Source: an uncultured Rhodanobacteraceae bacterium (GTDB lineage: Bacteria > Pseudomonadota > Gammaproteobacteria > Xanthomonadales > SZUA-5). Taken from it: a stretch of 10,398 nt of DNA. Of this stretch, positions 1-6,007 are shown in pieces. Location of the stretch: contig CALEZI010000164.1 in NCBI GenBank assembly GCA_937928755.1, positions 1 to 10,398 on the forward strand, read 5' to 3'. Under the pieces are notes generated by a model that did no database searches, had not been told where the DNA came from, and saw nothing but the letters and a program-made list of their open reading frames with translations. Positions within the stretch are counted from its first letter, which is position 1. Every line of letters begins with the position of its first letter. The position numbers and the translations under genes were made by a program.

Positions 1-14
1 CGGCCGGGAAATTG

Positions 15-36
15 GTCACTATTTAATGATAGTTAC
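15..36. promoter_or_regulatory. Imperfect palindrome upstream of mtfA, possible operator
   Basis: An AT-rich 22-base patch in otherwise GC-rich sequence has arms GTNACTAT and ATAGTNAC around a six-base centre (TTAATG). Each arm has a single unpaired position (C17 opposite T34). It lies about 50 bases before the mtfA start, and a -10-like TAGAAT (53-58) follows it. The symmetry and spacing would fit a dimeric repressor site, or the end of an upstream gene's terminator, since the window starts just before it. I see no good -35 partner for TAGAAT. The symmetry is directly visible; the role is inference. Confidence 0.3.
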
Positions 37-88
37 TTTTGGGACACCACACTAGAATGACGTTGCCCCGGCAACGAGCGGACTTCTG

Positions 89-835
89 ATGATTTCCTGG
101 TGGCGCAGACGCCTGCAGCGTCGGGTCGAACCCGATGCGCGGGCGTTGCAGCAGACCATGGAGGCTCTGCCGGGCATGGCCAGTCTGGACTGCGGCGGGC
201 GTCAGCGACTGATCGACTACACCGGTCGCTTCCTCGCCGACAAGCATCTGGTCGCTGCCCACGATTTCGAACTCGATCCGGCGAAGCGCACGACCATCGC
301 GCTGCTCGCCTGTTGGACCGTACTCGATCTGGGTTACGCCTGGCTTTCCGGCTGGCGCGAGGTGATCGTCTATCCGGGTGCATTTCGTGCTCGTCGCTGC
401 GACGACGACGAGGCGACCGGCGTCGTGCATGAGTGGGACGAGGAACTGGCGGGCGAGTCCTGGGACCACGGCCCCCTGATTCTGTCGTGGGCGGACCTGA
501 GCCTGGATCTGGCCCAGCCGGAGGATGTCCAGAACGTCGTCATCCACGAGATCGCGCACAAACTCGACGCCCGGAGCGGAGTCGCCGATGGTGCGCCGCC
601 GTTGCCGCCCTCGATCGATGCGCGGCTGTGGGCGCGCGAGTTCCAGGCGGCCTACGATCACCTGTGCAACGAGGTCGACCGCGATCCCGATCGGGCCTTG
701 ATTGATCCCTATGCAGCCAGCGCGCCGGAAGAGTTTTTCGCCGTGGTCAGCGAATACCATTTCCTGGCGCCCGGCGTGCTCGAAGCAGCTTATCCCGAGG
801 TCGCGCGGCTCACGGCCCGCTTCTACGCGGGCTAG
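89..835 (+). CDS. mtfA: MtfA-family zinc-dependent peptidase (M90)
   Basis: A 248-residue protein of the MtfA family (peptidase family M90), near the 265 residues of E. coli MtfA. The zinc motif HEIAHKLD is at residues 153-160, with His153 and His157 as ligands and Glu154 as catalytic base. The third ligand is probably Glu215 in the downstream PEEFFAVVSE motif, which matches the PAECFAV motif of E. coli. The N-terminus is basic (ISWWRRRLQRR) and lacks a clear signal peptide, so a cytosolic protein is expected. In enterobacteria MtfA binds the glucose repressor Mlc and relieves repression of ptsG; whether that partner exists here is not shown, and the peptidase activity may be the conserved function. 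The ATG at 89 has only a weak purine stretch (GAGCGGA) upstream. It appears monocistronic: dksA follows after 236 bases with its own promoter-like sequence. Confidence 0.9.
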   Translation: MISWWRRRLQRRVEPDARALQQTMEALPGMASLDCGGRQRLIDYTGRFLADKHLVAAHDFELDPAKRTTIALLACWTVLDLGYAWLSGWREVIVYPGAFRARRCDDDEATGVVHEWDEELAGESWDHGPLILSWADLSLDLAQPEDVQNVVIHEIAHKLDARSGVADGAPPLPPSIDARLWAREFQAAYDHLCNEVDRDPDRALIDPYAASAPEEFFAVVSEYHFLAPGVLEAAYPEVARLTARFYAG

Positions 836-929
836 TGGGGTGTCATAAATAACTTGAAGAAAATTCCGATGGATTTCGTCGCCGGCTGCGGAGCGCTGCG
901 AATGGCACGCACATCATGCTCCGCGAGGT

Positions 930-960
930 TGGCTGCCCTCGGGCGCGCCCGGTGCAGCCA
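930..960. other. GC-rich hairpin between mtfA and dksA
   Basis: TGGCTGC (930-936) pairs with GCAGCCA (954-960), enclosing the perfect palindrome CGGGCGCGCCCG (940-951), so the whole 31 bases can fold into one stem. No T-run follows on either strand, so it is not a standard intrinsic terminator. It could end or stabilise the mtfA transcript, or bind a factor just upstream of the putative dksA promoter. I recognise nothing else in the 236-base gap apart from that promoter-like sequence. Confidence 0.3.
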
Positions 961-970
961 CATGGCATGC

Positions 971-999
971 TTGCTGCTGTCATGGGCTTGGGTTATATA
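971..999 (+). promoter_or_regulatory. Putative sigma-70 promoter of dksA
   Basis: TTGCTG (971-976) and TATATA (994-999) are separated by 17 bases, matching three and four of six consensus positions respectively. Transcription would start near 1006, giving a leader of about 65 bases before dksA. The match is moderate, and the AT-rich TTATATAG stands out in GC-rich surroundings. This comes from motif reading only. Confidence 0.35.
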
Positions 1000-1071
1000 G
1001 CTCGGCTAGCTTACCGGCGCCCCGGTTGACGGGTACTGTGATCGGCGCGACCCGAAGTCGAAAGGGATCTA

Positions 1072-1656
1072 ATGAACATGGCGACCACCAAAGCCAAGAG
1101 CAAGACCACCAAGAGCGAGCCGGCGGTCGTCAAGCCGGCGCGTCCGGGCGGCCGAAGCGCTGCGCCATCGCGTGCGGATGCGGGCTCGTACAAGGCCGTC
1201 GGCATCAGCCCGGCCGATCTGCCCTTGCCCACTGGTTATGTGCCCAAGGTCGATCTGCCGGCGGGTTACCGGCCGCGCGGCAGCGACGAATACATGGCGG
1301 CCGAGCACCTCGAGTATTTCCGCCGCAAATTGCTGATCTGGCGGCAGGAACTGATCGAGGAGTCGCAGCAGACCATCGAGAATCTGCGCGACGAAGTGCG
1401 GGATGTCGGCGATGAGGCGGAACGGGCGACGCGTGAGACCGAGAACTCACTGGAATTGCGCACCCGCGATCGCTACCGCAAGTTGATCGGCAAGATCGAC
1501 AAGGCGCTCAAGCGCATCGAGGACGGCCGCTACGGTTACTGCGAAGAAACCGACGAAGAGATCGGCCTCGAGCGTCTGGAAGCGCGACCGATCGCAACCA
1601 TGTGCCTGGACGCGCAGGAGCGCTGGGAGCATCGGCAACGGCAGATGGGCGACTGA
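1072..1656 (+). CDS. dksA: RNA polymerase-binding transcription factor DksA
   Basis: A 194-residue DksA/TraR-family protein, the partner of ppGpp at RNA polymerase that tunes rRNA and amino-acid promoters in the stringent response. The first 70 residues are a Lys/Ala/Pro-rich extension absent from the 151-residue E. coli protein but usual, as I recall, in xanthomonads. The coiled coil spans roughly residues 72-150, with the tip motif D114-x-x-E117-x-A119 where E. coli has DxxDxA. The C-terminal zinc-finger region keeps only two of the four classic cysteines: C157-x-x-T160 and C178-x-x-A181, so it probably does not bind zinc in the canonical way. RLEARP and the C-terminal helix (AQERWEHRQRQMGD) are conserved. 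The purine run AAAGGG (1061-1066) serves either the ATG at 1072 or the in-frame ATG at 1078 (MATTKAKSK), which has better spacing; the start is uncertain by two residues. It is convergent with the next gene across 58 bases. Confidence 0.95.
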   Translation: MNMATTKAKSKTTKSEPAVVKPARPGGRSAAPSRADAGSYKAVGISPADLPLPTGYVPKVDLPAGYRPRGSDEYMAAEHLEYFRRKLLIWRQELIEESQQTIENLRDEVRDVGDEAERATRETENSLELRTRDRYRKLIGKIDKALKRIEDGRYGYCEETDEEIGLERLEARPIATMCLDAQERWEHRQRQMGD

Positions 1657-1714
1657 TTCTCGGCGGCCGAATCACCTGGCCTACTTGGATCACAGCCGGT
1701 AACCCGACCCTGTC

Positions 1715-2353
1715 TCAGGTGCTGGGCAGCACCGCCAGAATCGCAGACAGCCGCTGGCGCGGCGCGCCGCCGCCCCCGGAAACGATGGCTGGCGAAGGCG
1801 CCAGCGCTTGCGCCCAGCGTCGCAGCCGCAGGCGCGACTCGCTGGCAACGAAGTGTTCGGCGAGTCGCACCGAATCGGCCAGCAAGGCGAGACCGACTGC
1901 CGAAAGATCGTCGAGGCTCGGCGATTCGAATCCACGCCTCAGTTTGGCCAGTCGCTCGGCATGCGTCTGCGTGGATTGCAGCGCATAGCGAGGACGCCCG
2001 AAGCGGCCGAACAATCCACCCGACAGTCGGTGGATGACACCGAGGCGCACGAAAGCATCCAGCAGATCCGAGCGCACCGACCACATGCGTCTGCGCAGTC
2101 GCGTTACCGCTTCGGTCGGGGTATGACTGCCATCACCCAGCAAATGCACCGCCAGCGAGTGCAGTCGATGCGATAGCGGCAGCGGGTCGATCACCCGCAG
2201 ACGACCTTGATCGAGGGCCAGCGCGCCAAGCACGATCAGGTCGATCAGCAGCGCCCGCGCCAGCACATCGCGGCTGCTTGCGTGGTCGCCATTGCCGACC
2301 AGTCCGCCAGCGCGATCGATGGTGAGGATCAGCAGATCTGCCGCTATCAGCAC
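1715..2353 (-). CDS. GPP34/GOLPH3-family protein
   Basis: A 212-residue protein resembling the Golgi phosphoprotein 3 (GPP34) family. The family order is visible: an opening MLIAADLLILTIDRAGG strand, a helix with ARALLIDLIVLGALAL (32-47), RLRVIDPLPL (51-60), then a helical block with DLLDAFVRLGVI (96-107), the GRFGRPRY turn (117-123) and the closing helix SAVGLALLADSVRLAEHF (151-168). Eukaryotic GOLPH3 is a peripheral membrane protein binding phosphatidylinositol-4-phosphate and retaining Golgi glycosyltransferases. Bacterial homologues are common in actinobacteria and scattered elsewhere, with roles largely unknown. Peripheral association with acidic membrane lipids is plausible given the Arg-rich stretches (R85-R94, R174-R179). 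The start is GTG at 2353, one base beyond the sufE stop (TGA-C-GTG), with GGGG as a weak ribosome site inside sufE, so translation is probably coupled to sufE. No membrane-spanning segment is clear. The family call rests on pattern memory. Confidence 0.7.
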   Translation of the reverse strand: MLIAADLLILTIDRAGGLVGNGDHASSRDVLARALLIDLIVLGALALDQGRLRVIDPLPLSHRLHSLAVHLLGDGSHTPTEAVTRLRRRMWSVRSDLLDAFVRLGVIHRLSGGLFGRFGRPRYALQSTQTHAERLAKLRRGFESPSLDDLSAVGLALLADSVRLAEHFVASESRLRLRRWAQALAPSPAIVSGGGGAPRQRLSAILAVLPST

Positions 2354-2354
2354 G

Positions 2355-2771
2355 TCAGCCCCGGGTGTCCATCAGGCCACGCGCATATTCTTGAATCTTC
2401 GCCAGCATTGCCGCCAGGCCGTTCTTGCGCGTGGGCGACAGATGTCCGGAAAGGCCGATGCCTTCGATGAACAGGGGTTCAGTGGCGACGATCTGCGCCG
2501 CCGGAAGCCCGGAGTAGACGCGCAGCACCAGCGCGATCAGTCCACACACGATGGCCGAATCGCTGGTCGCGGCAAAACTCAGATGCTCGCGCGTGCCGCT
2601 CGGCTTCAGCCACACCATCGACTGGCACCCGAGCACGCGCCAGGCATCGCTGCGATCGGTCTCCGGATAGGGCGGCAAGCGCTTGCCGAGATCGATCAGA
2701 TACTGGTAACGCTCCGACCAGTCGCCGAAGAGGGCGAATTCGTCGACGATTTCTTGTTGGCGGGGGTCCAT
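2355..2771 (-). CDS. sufE: SufE-family cysteine desulfuration protein
   Basis: A 138-residue SufE protein, the usual length. SufE takes persulfide sulfur from the cysteine desulfurase SufS and passes it to the SufBCD scaffold for Fe-S cluster assembly. The acceptor is Cys49 in VLGCQSMVWL, matching VPGCQS(Q/M)VW of the family (Cys51 in E. coli). The N-terminal helix with DEFALFGDWSERYQYLIDLGK and the C-terminal LSPTRKNGLAAMLAKIQEYA block are also typical. The start is ATG 2771, because residues further upstream are only translation of the intergenic GAGGGCAC repeat. Ribosome-site complementarity is poor (GAGA about 7 bases before the ATG). No other suf gene is nearby, so it stands apart from a suf operon. 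CsdE is the alternative name for such a stand-alone protein. It is followed directly by the GPP34-like gene. Confidence 0.92.
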   Translation of the reverse strand: MDPRQQEIVDEFALFGDWSERYQYLIDLGKRLPPYPETDRSDAWRVLGCQSMVWLKPSGTREHLSFAATSDSAIVCGLIALVLRVYSGLPAAQIVATEPLFIEGIGLSGHLSPTRKNGLAAMLAKIQEYARGLMDTRG

Positions 2772-2783
2772 CAACGGTCTCGG

Positions 2784-2873
2784 GAGGGCACGAGGGCAAG
2801 AGGGCACGAGCGCACGGAGAAGCGGGGAATCGGGCTCTTGCGTGCCCTCGTGCCCTCGTGCCCTCGTGCCCTC
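2784..2873. repeat. Inverted repeat built from tandem GAGGGCAC words
   Basis: Two 32-base arms, 2784-2815 and 2842-2873, are reverse complements apart from two mismatches. They enclose a 26-base spacer rich in G. Each arm is four tandem copies of the octamer GAGGGCAC. The right arm holds four exact copies in complement; the left holds variants ending in CAA and GCGCAC. It fills the gap between the aceF stop (2920) and the sufE start (2771), ending 12 bases before the sufE ATG. No T-run follows, so it is not an intrinsic terminator. It could shield the aceF 3' end or fold over the sufE leader. Translated, it gives repeated Gly/Thr/Arg/Ala/His/Glu strings, which explains the spurious ORFs over it. 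Confidence 0.9.
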
Positions 2874-2919
2874 CTGTTCGCTGTCGGAAGACGGCGCCTG
2901 CACTGAGCCACGGCAACCC

Positions 2920-4248
2920 TCACAGCAACAGCCTCCGGACATCGCCCAATTGCTGCGCCAGATAGGCGGTGAAGCGTGCCGCCTCGGCGCCATCGATGAC
3001 GCGATGATCGTAACTCAGCGACAGCGGCAGCATGAGGCGCGGGACGAATTCGGCACCGTTCCAGACCGGCTTGGTGGTGCTCTTGCTGACGCCGAGAATG
3101 GCGACTTCCGGCGCATTGATGATGGGCGTGAAGGCGCTGCCACCGATGCCACCGAGCGAGCTGATCGAGAAGCAGCCGCCGGACATGTCGGCGGGACCGA
3201 GCTTGCGCTCGCGCGCCTTGAGCGAATACGCGCCCAGATCGCGGGCGAGGTCCAGAAGTCCCTTCTGATCGCAATCGCGAATCACCGGAACGACCAGTCC
3301 ATCGGGAGTGTCGACGGCGATGCCGATGTGGAAATAGCGCTTCAGCACGAGATTCTCGCCATTGGCGTCGAGCGAAGCATTGAAGCTGGGGAAGCGCTTG
3401 AGCGCCGCCACCACCGCCTTGATCATGAATACCAGCGGTGTCAACTTGAGATCCTTGTTCTCCTCGCCCAGGCGCTTGCGGAAGGCCTCCATCTCGGTGA
3501 TGTCGGCTTCGTCGAACTGCGTGACATGCGGAATCATCGCCCAGTTGCGCGCCAGGTTGGCGCCGGAGATCTTCTTGATGCGCGACAACGGCTGCGCTTC
3601 GACCGGACCGAACTTCGCGAAGTCGACCTGCGGCCACGGCAGCAGGTTGAGGCCACCGCCCGCAGTGGGTCGCGCGGTTGCAGCCGGCGCCGCCAGCGCC
3701 GTCTTGACGAAGGCCTGGACGTCCTCGCGTGTGATCCGTCCCTTGCGACCACTGCCGCTGACGCGGGTCAGGTCGACGCCGAGTTCGCGCGCATAGAGCC
3801 GGATCGCGGGACTGGCATGCGGGCGTGTTGCGGGTGGCAGTTCACTGGCCGAGGCGCTGGTCGGGATTGTCGCCGGCGTTGCCGCCGGTGATGGTTGAGG
3901 TGCCGTCGCAGGTGCAGTTACAGCCGCCGGAAAAGGAGCAGGAGTGGGAGCAGGAGCGGGAGCGGTTGCCGCCGGTGCAGCGACTGCTGCGGTCGTCGCA
4001 GACGCCGCTCCGGCGGTTTCGATCAACGCCACCAGCGAGCCTTCCGACAGCGAATCGCCGACTTTGACCTTGAGCTCGATGATGGTCCCGGCCACCGGCG
4101 CCGGCACTTCCATCGTGGCCTTGTCCGATTCCAGCGACACCAGGCCTTGATCGAGCTTGACCTGATCGCCCGGCTTGACCAGCAACTCGATGACCGGCAC
4201 ATCCTTGTAATTGCCGATGTCCGGCACCTTGGCTTCGATGGTCGCCAT
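2920..4248 (-). CDS. aceF: Pyruvate dehydrogenase E2, dihydrolipoamide acetyltransferase
   Basis: A 442-residue E2 subunit that transfers the acetyl group from the lipoyl arm to CoA and forms the core of the cytosolic pyruvate dehydrogenase complex. One N-terminal lipoyl domain (about 1-78) carries the lipoylated Lys43 in ESDKATMEVPA. An Ala/Pro-rich flexible linker runs from about 79 to 140. The peripheral-subunit-binding domain (145-182) has SPAIRLYARELGVDL. The catalytic domain fills the rest, with SYDHRVIDG bearing His415 and Asp419. The motif LARNWAMIPHVTQFDEADIT is typical of proteobacterial E2p rather than the oxoglutarate enzyme. The start is ATG 4248, with GGGAG (4254-4258) five bases upstream; it begins MATIEAKVPDIG. 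E. coli AceF has three lipoyl domains, whereas this has one. aceE and lpd are not adjacent: the upstream neighbour is a porin and the downstream one sufE. Confidence 0.95.
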   Translation of the reverse strand: MATIEAKVPDIGNYKDVPVIELLVKPGDQVKLDQGLVSLESDKATMEVPAPVAGTIIELKVKVGDSLSEGSLVALIETAGAASATTAAVAAPAATAPAPAPTPAPFPAAVTAPATAPQPSPAATPATIPTSASASELPPATRPHASPAIRLYARELGVDLTRVSGSGRKGRITREDVQAFVKTALAAPAATARPTAGGGLNLLPWPQVDFAKFGPVEAQPLSRIKKISGANLARNWAMIPHVTQFDEADITEMEAFRKRLGEENKDLKLTPLVFMIKAVVAALKRFPSFNASLDANGENLVLKRYFHIGIAVDTPDGLVVPVIRDCDQKGLLDLARDLGAYSLKARERKLGPADMSGGCFSISSLGGIGGSAFTPIINAPEVAILGVSKSTTKPVWNGAEFVPRLMLPLSLSYDHRVIDGAEAARFTAYLAQQLGDVRRLLL

Positions 4249-4279
4249 GTCATCTCCCGAGTGGCTGGCTGCTGGCACG

Positions 4280-4308
4280 ACAATACAGGAGCCGGTGCGA
4301 CGGCCGAA
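4280..4308 (-). promoter_or_regulatory. Weak candidate promoter for aceF
   Basis: On the minus strand TATTGT (4280-4285) resembles a -10 box, and TTCGGC lies 17 bases upstream (4303-4308). The -10 box matches four of six consensus bases and the -35 only two. The position, about 30 bases before the ATG, is reasonable. With a 300-base gap and repeat debris between fadL and aceF, aceF probably has its own promoter, but this assignment is tentative. Confidence 0.2.
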
Positions 4309-4392
4309 GGCGCAAACACGGTTGAAGTCCCCGTCGCCCCTGCCGGTGCGCTTTTTCGCGCATCAATCTGGCGGCGACCAAACGGACTTTTT

Positions 4393-4415
4393 TTGTCCGC
4401 AAGGGACGCAAAGAA
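4393..4415. repeat. Solo half-copy of the CGCAAAGGA repeat
   Basis: These 23 bases match the left arm of the inverted repeat before ribD (8936-8958) with only two differences, sharing TTGTCCGCAA and GGACGCAAAG. There is no reverse-complement partner here, so it is an orphan or decayed half. It directly follows a seven-base T run flanked by CGGAC and GTCCG (4383-4399), which can form a small stem with an all-T loop. It lies in the 300-base gene-free gap (4249-4548) between fadL and aceF, where I find no credible coding region. A second small hairpin, TGCGC/GCGCA at 4347-4362, is also present there. Confidence 0.7.
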
Positions 4416-4461
4416 AGCCAGGAACCGCCGCTCGCCCGGCAGTCCGCGCGATCGGTCGAAC

Positions 4462-4484
4462 GCCCGGCGGCTATGCCGCCGGGC
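4462..4484. other. Perfect 10-bp hairpin in the fadL-aceF gap
   Basis: GCCCGGCGGC (4462-4471) and GCCGCCGGGC (4475-4484) are exact reverse complements separated by TAT, which gives a very stable stem. It lies 65 bases beyond the fadL stop on the minus strand. No T-run follows immediately on either strand, so a Rho-independent terminator is not shown, but a transcript-end or mRNA-stabilising role for fadL is possible. The surrounding sequence, including the half-repeat at 4393-4415, looks like repeat-derived intergenic material. Confidence 0.7.
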
Positions 4485-4548
4485 TCAAAGAAACGCCGCA
4501 TTCGGGCCAAAAGGCGCGGAAATAGTTCAACGAATCAATGGCAAACCA

Positions 4549-5787
4549 CTAGAACCGCCACACACCCGATGCGGAGTAAGTGTCGACCTGGTCCGACCAG
4601 TCGCCGGCGAAGTCGAGCTGGAAACTCTGGAATGCCCAACCGAAGCCGAGCGCGAAGTGCATCTCGTCGTCGCCTGGCCGGAACAGCGCGCGGTCAATGT
4701 CGACGTCGGAGTCGCCATCCGGGCCGGTTGCGTACAGCGCGTGCTCGGGCTCACGCCAGATGCCCGCGCGCAGCGAGAACGGATTGGCGAACTGGGTGAA
4801 TACGTACTCGCCGCCGAGCCTGATCTCGGTGCCGTCGTCGCTCTTGAGCACGGTGGCCGAGTTGAAGATGTCGTCGTAGTCGTCGGTCAGGCGACTGTAT
4901 TCGACGCGATTGACGTCCAGCGACAGAGCAAGATTGTCGCTCGGTCGCCAACTGACGCCGAGGCCGAACACGTGGGGAACGTCGAACCCGGTGTCGACCA
5001 CGATCAGCGGTTCGCCCGCCGCATTGAAGTTTCCGGCGCGGTAATCGAAGCTGCCGCCGCGGCGATAGGCGCCGCCGATCGACCAGCGATCGTTGAGACG
5101 CCACAACGCGCCGATCGAATAACTCACGTCGGTGTCGTCGCCACGTTGCAACTGGATGTTGCGACCGGTACGCACGGTGTCCGATGCCAGTTCCCACTCG
5201 GAATAGACCACGCCCAGACCGATCGAGAAGCTGTCGCCGAGCCGGTAGGCGCCGGACAGGCCGTAGTTGATCAACTCGGTGTCGAGGCGCGTCGATTTGG
5301 TCGGCAGACTGCCGATCGAGCTTCCGCCGCCGTCCTGCACATCGATGGGCTGCTGGGTGTAGGACAGGTTGAAGCCCAGCGGCTGGTGTCGATACAGCGC
5401 TACCGCCCAACCATCGCCGGCATAGGTGTAGGACAGGAAGGCCAGGGCGTCGTCGTTGCTGTCGGCTTCGTCGCGACCCAGGTTGCCTGGGTCGAAGGGA
5501 TTGGTGCGGAAACTGCCGCCCGACGAAAACGGCGTGGTGTAGTCGGTGTGGCGGTACTCGACGGCCACTTCGGACGTGGTCAGGATGGTCAGTCCGGCCG
5601 GGTTGGTGTAAGCCGCGGTGGCGTCGTCCGCGAGGCCGAGAAAGGCGCCGCCCATGCCCATCGAGCGGGCGCCGGGGTTGGCGAAGTTGAACTGGATGCC
5701 GGCATTGACCTCATCGGAGGTGATCGCGAAAGCCGGGGCAGCGGCCAGGCTGGCGGCCAAGGCAAGGCAGAGTGATGACGGACGCAT
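4549..5787 (-). CDS. FadL/OmpP1-family outer-membrane transporter
   Basis: A 412-residue outer-membrane beta-barrel of the FadL/OmpP1/TodX family, which moves long-chain fatty acids or other hydrophobic compounds across the outer membrane. Residues 1-21 form a signal peptide (MRPSS..., hydrophobic ALAASLAA, cleavage likely after AFA). The family hallmark follows: SMGMGGAFLGLADDATAAYTNPAGL (about 37-61), the NPAG turn being diagnostic of the N-terminal plug. Alternating strands fill the rest, and the chain ends in Phe (GVWRF), as expected for BAM-dependent insertion. The length is slightly below E. coli FadL. The start at 5787 is fixed by the signal peptide and a strong GGAGGA site (5794-5799) six bases upstream; the 15 additional in-frame residues upstream do not fit a signal peptide. 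It is divergent from glyA. The substrate cannot be told from sequence, so no symbol is given. Confidence 0.92.
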   Translation of the reverse strand: MRPSSLCLALAASLAAAPAFAITSDEVNAGIQFNFANPGARSMGMGGAFLGLADDATAAYTNPAGLTILTTSEVAVEYRHTDYTTPFSSGGSFRTNPFDPGNLGRDEADSNDDALAFLSYTYAGDGWAVALYRHQPLGFNLSYTQQPIDVQDGGGSSIGSLPTKSTRLDTELINYGLSGAYRLGDSFSIGLGVVYSEWELASDTVRTGRNIQLQRGDDTDVSYSIGALWRLNDRWSIGGAYRRGGSFDYRAGNFNAAGEPLIVVDTGFDVPHVFGLGVSWRPSDNLALSLDVNRVEYSRLTDDYDDIFNSATVLKSDDGTEIRLGGEYVFTQFANPFSLRAGIWREPEHALYATGPDGDSDVDIDRALFRPGDDEMHFALGFGWAFQSFQLDFAGDWSDQVDTYSASGVWRF

Positions 5788-5822
5788 GGCAGGTCCTCCG
5801 GGACGTTTGTTAACAGATCGGC

Positions 5823-5852
5823 AAAGTAGCACCGTGTCGTGAATTCTGTAAA
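5823..5852 (-). promoter_or_regulatory. Putative promoter of the fadL-like gene
   Basis: On the minus strand TTTACA (5847-5852) is followed after 18 bases by TACTTT (5823-5828), with a TGC immediately before it that would make an extended -10. The start site would lie near 5816 and the leader would be about 30 bases, ending in the strong GGAGGA site. The -35 is good (five of six), the -10 poor (three of six). Confidence 0.35.
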
Positions 5853-5948
5853 CGGAAGGAAGTCAGGGGGCGGGACGATCGGCGCGTTGGTGCAGCAGCC
5901 GGAGCGCGGAAGGGCACGGGCACGTGCAAGCCCTCGCTGTTTCCACCA

Positions 5949-5977
5949 CCGACACCGGCGTCCACCTTCGCTATGCT
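5949..5977 (+). promoter_or_regulatory. Putative promoter of glyA
   Basis: CCGACA (5949-5954) and TATGCT (5972-5977) are 17 bases apart, each with four of six consensus matches. Transcription would begin near 5984, giving a leader of about 24 bases. I see no PurR-like palindrome and no glycine-riboswitch-like structure in the 220-base divergent gap shared with the fadL-like gene. Confidence 0.35.
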
Positions 5978-6007
5978 CGGCCTCCCTCGCCTTCGGACCC
6001 TCCCGCC

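Noticed and set aside
1657..1714. Terminator between the convergent dksA and GPP34-like genes
   Set aside because: Only a five-pair stem (TCGGC/GCCGA at 1660-1670) is present with no T-run, too weak to call.
2772..2993. N-terminal extension of SufE through the intergenic repeat
   Set aside because: The extra residues are translation of tandem GAGGGCAC words and unrelated sequence, and SufE normally begins near MDPRQQEIVDEF.
2842..3891. A 349-codon plus-strand frame opposite aceF
   Set aside because: It starts inside the GAGGGCAC repeat and mirrors the AceF reading frame; there is no independent domain signal.
3810..4010. Repetitive GC-rich tract inside aceF
   Set aside because: It encodes the Ala/Pro-rich flexible linker between the lipoyl and subunit-binding domains, which explains the repetition.
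3895..5775. A 626-codon open frame on the plus strand opposite the fadL-like gene
   Set aside because: It lies antisense to clear genes with signal peptide and family motifs, shows only Arg/Gly/Val-rich low-information protein, and is a by-product of high third-position GC.
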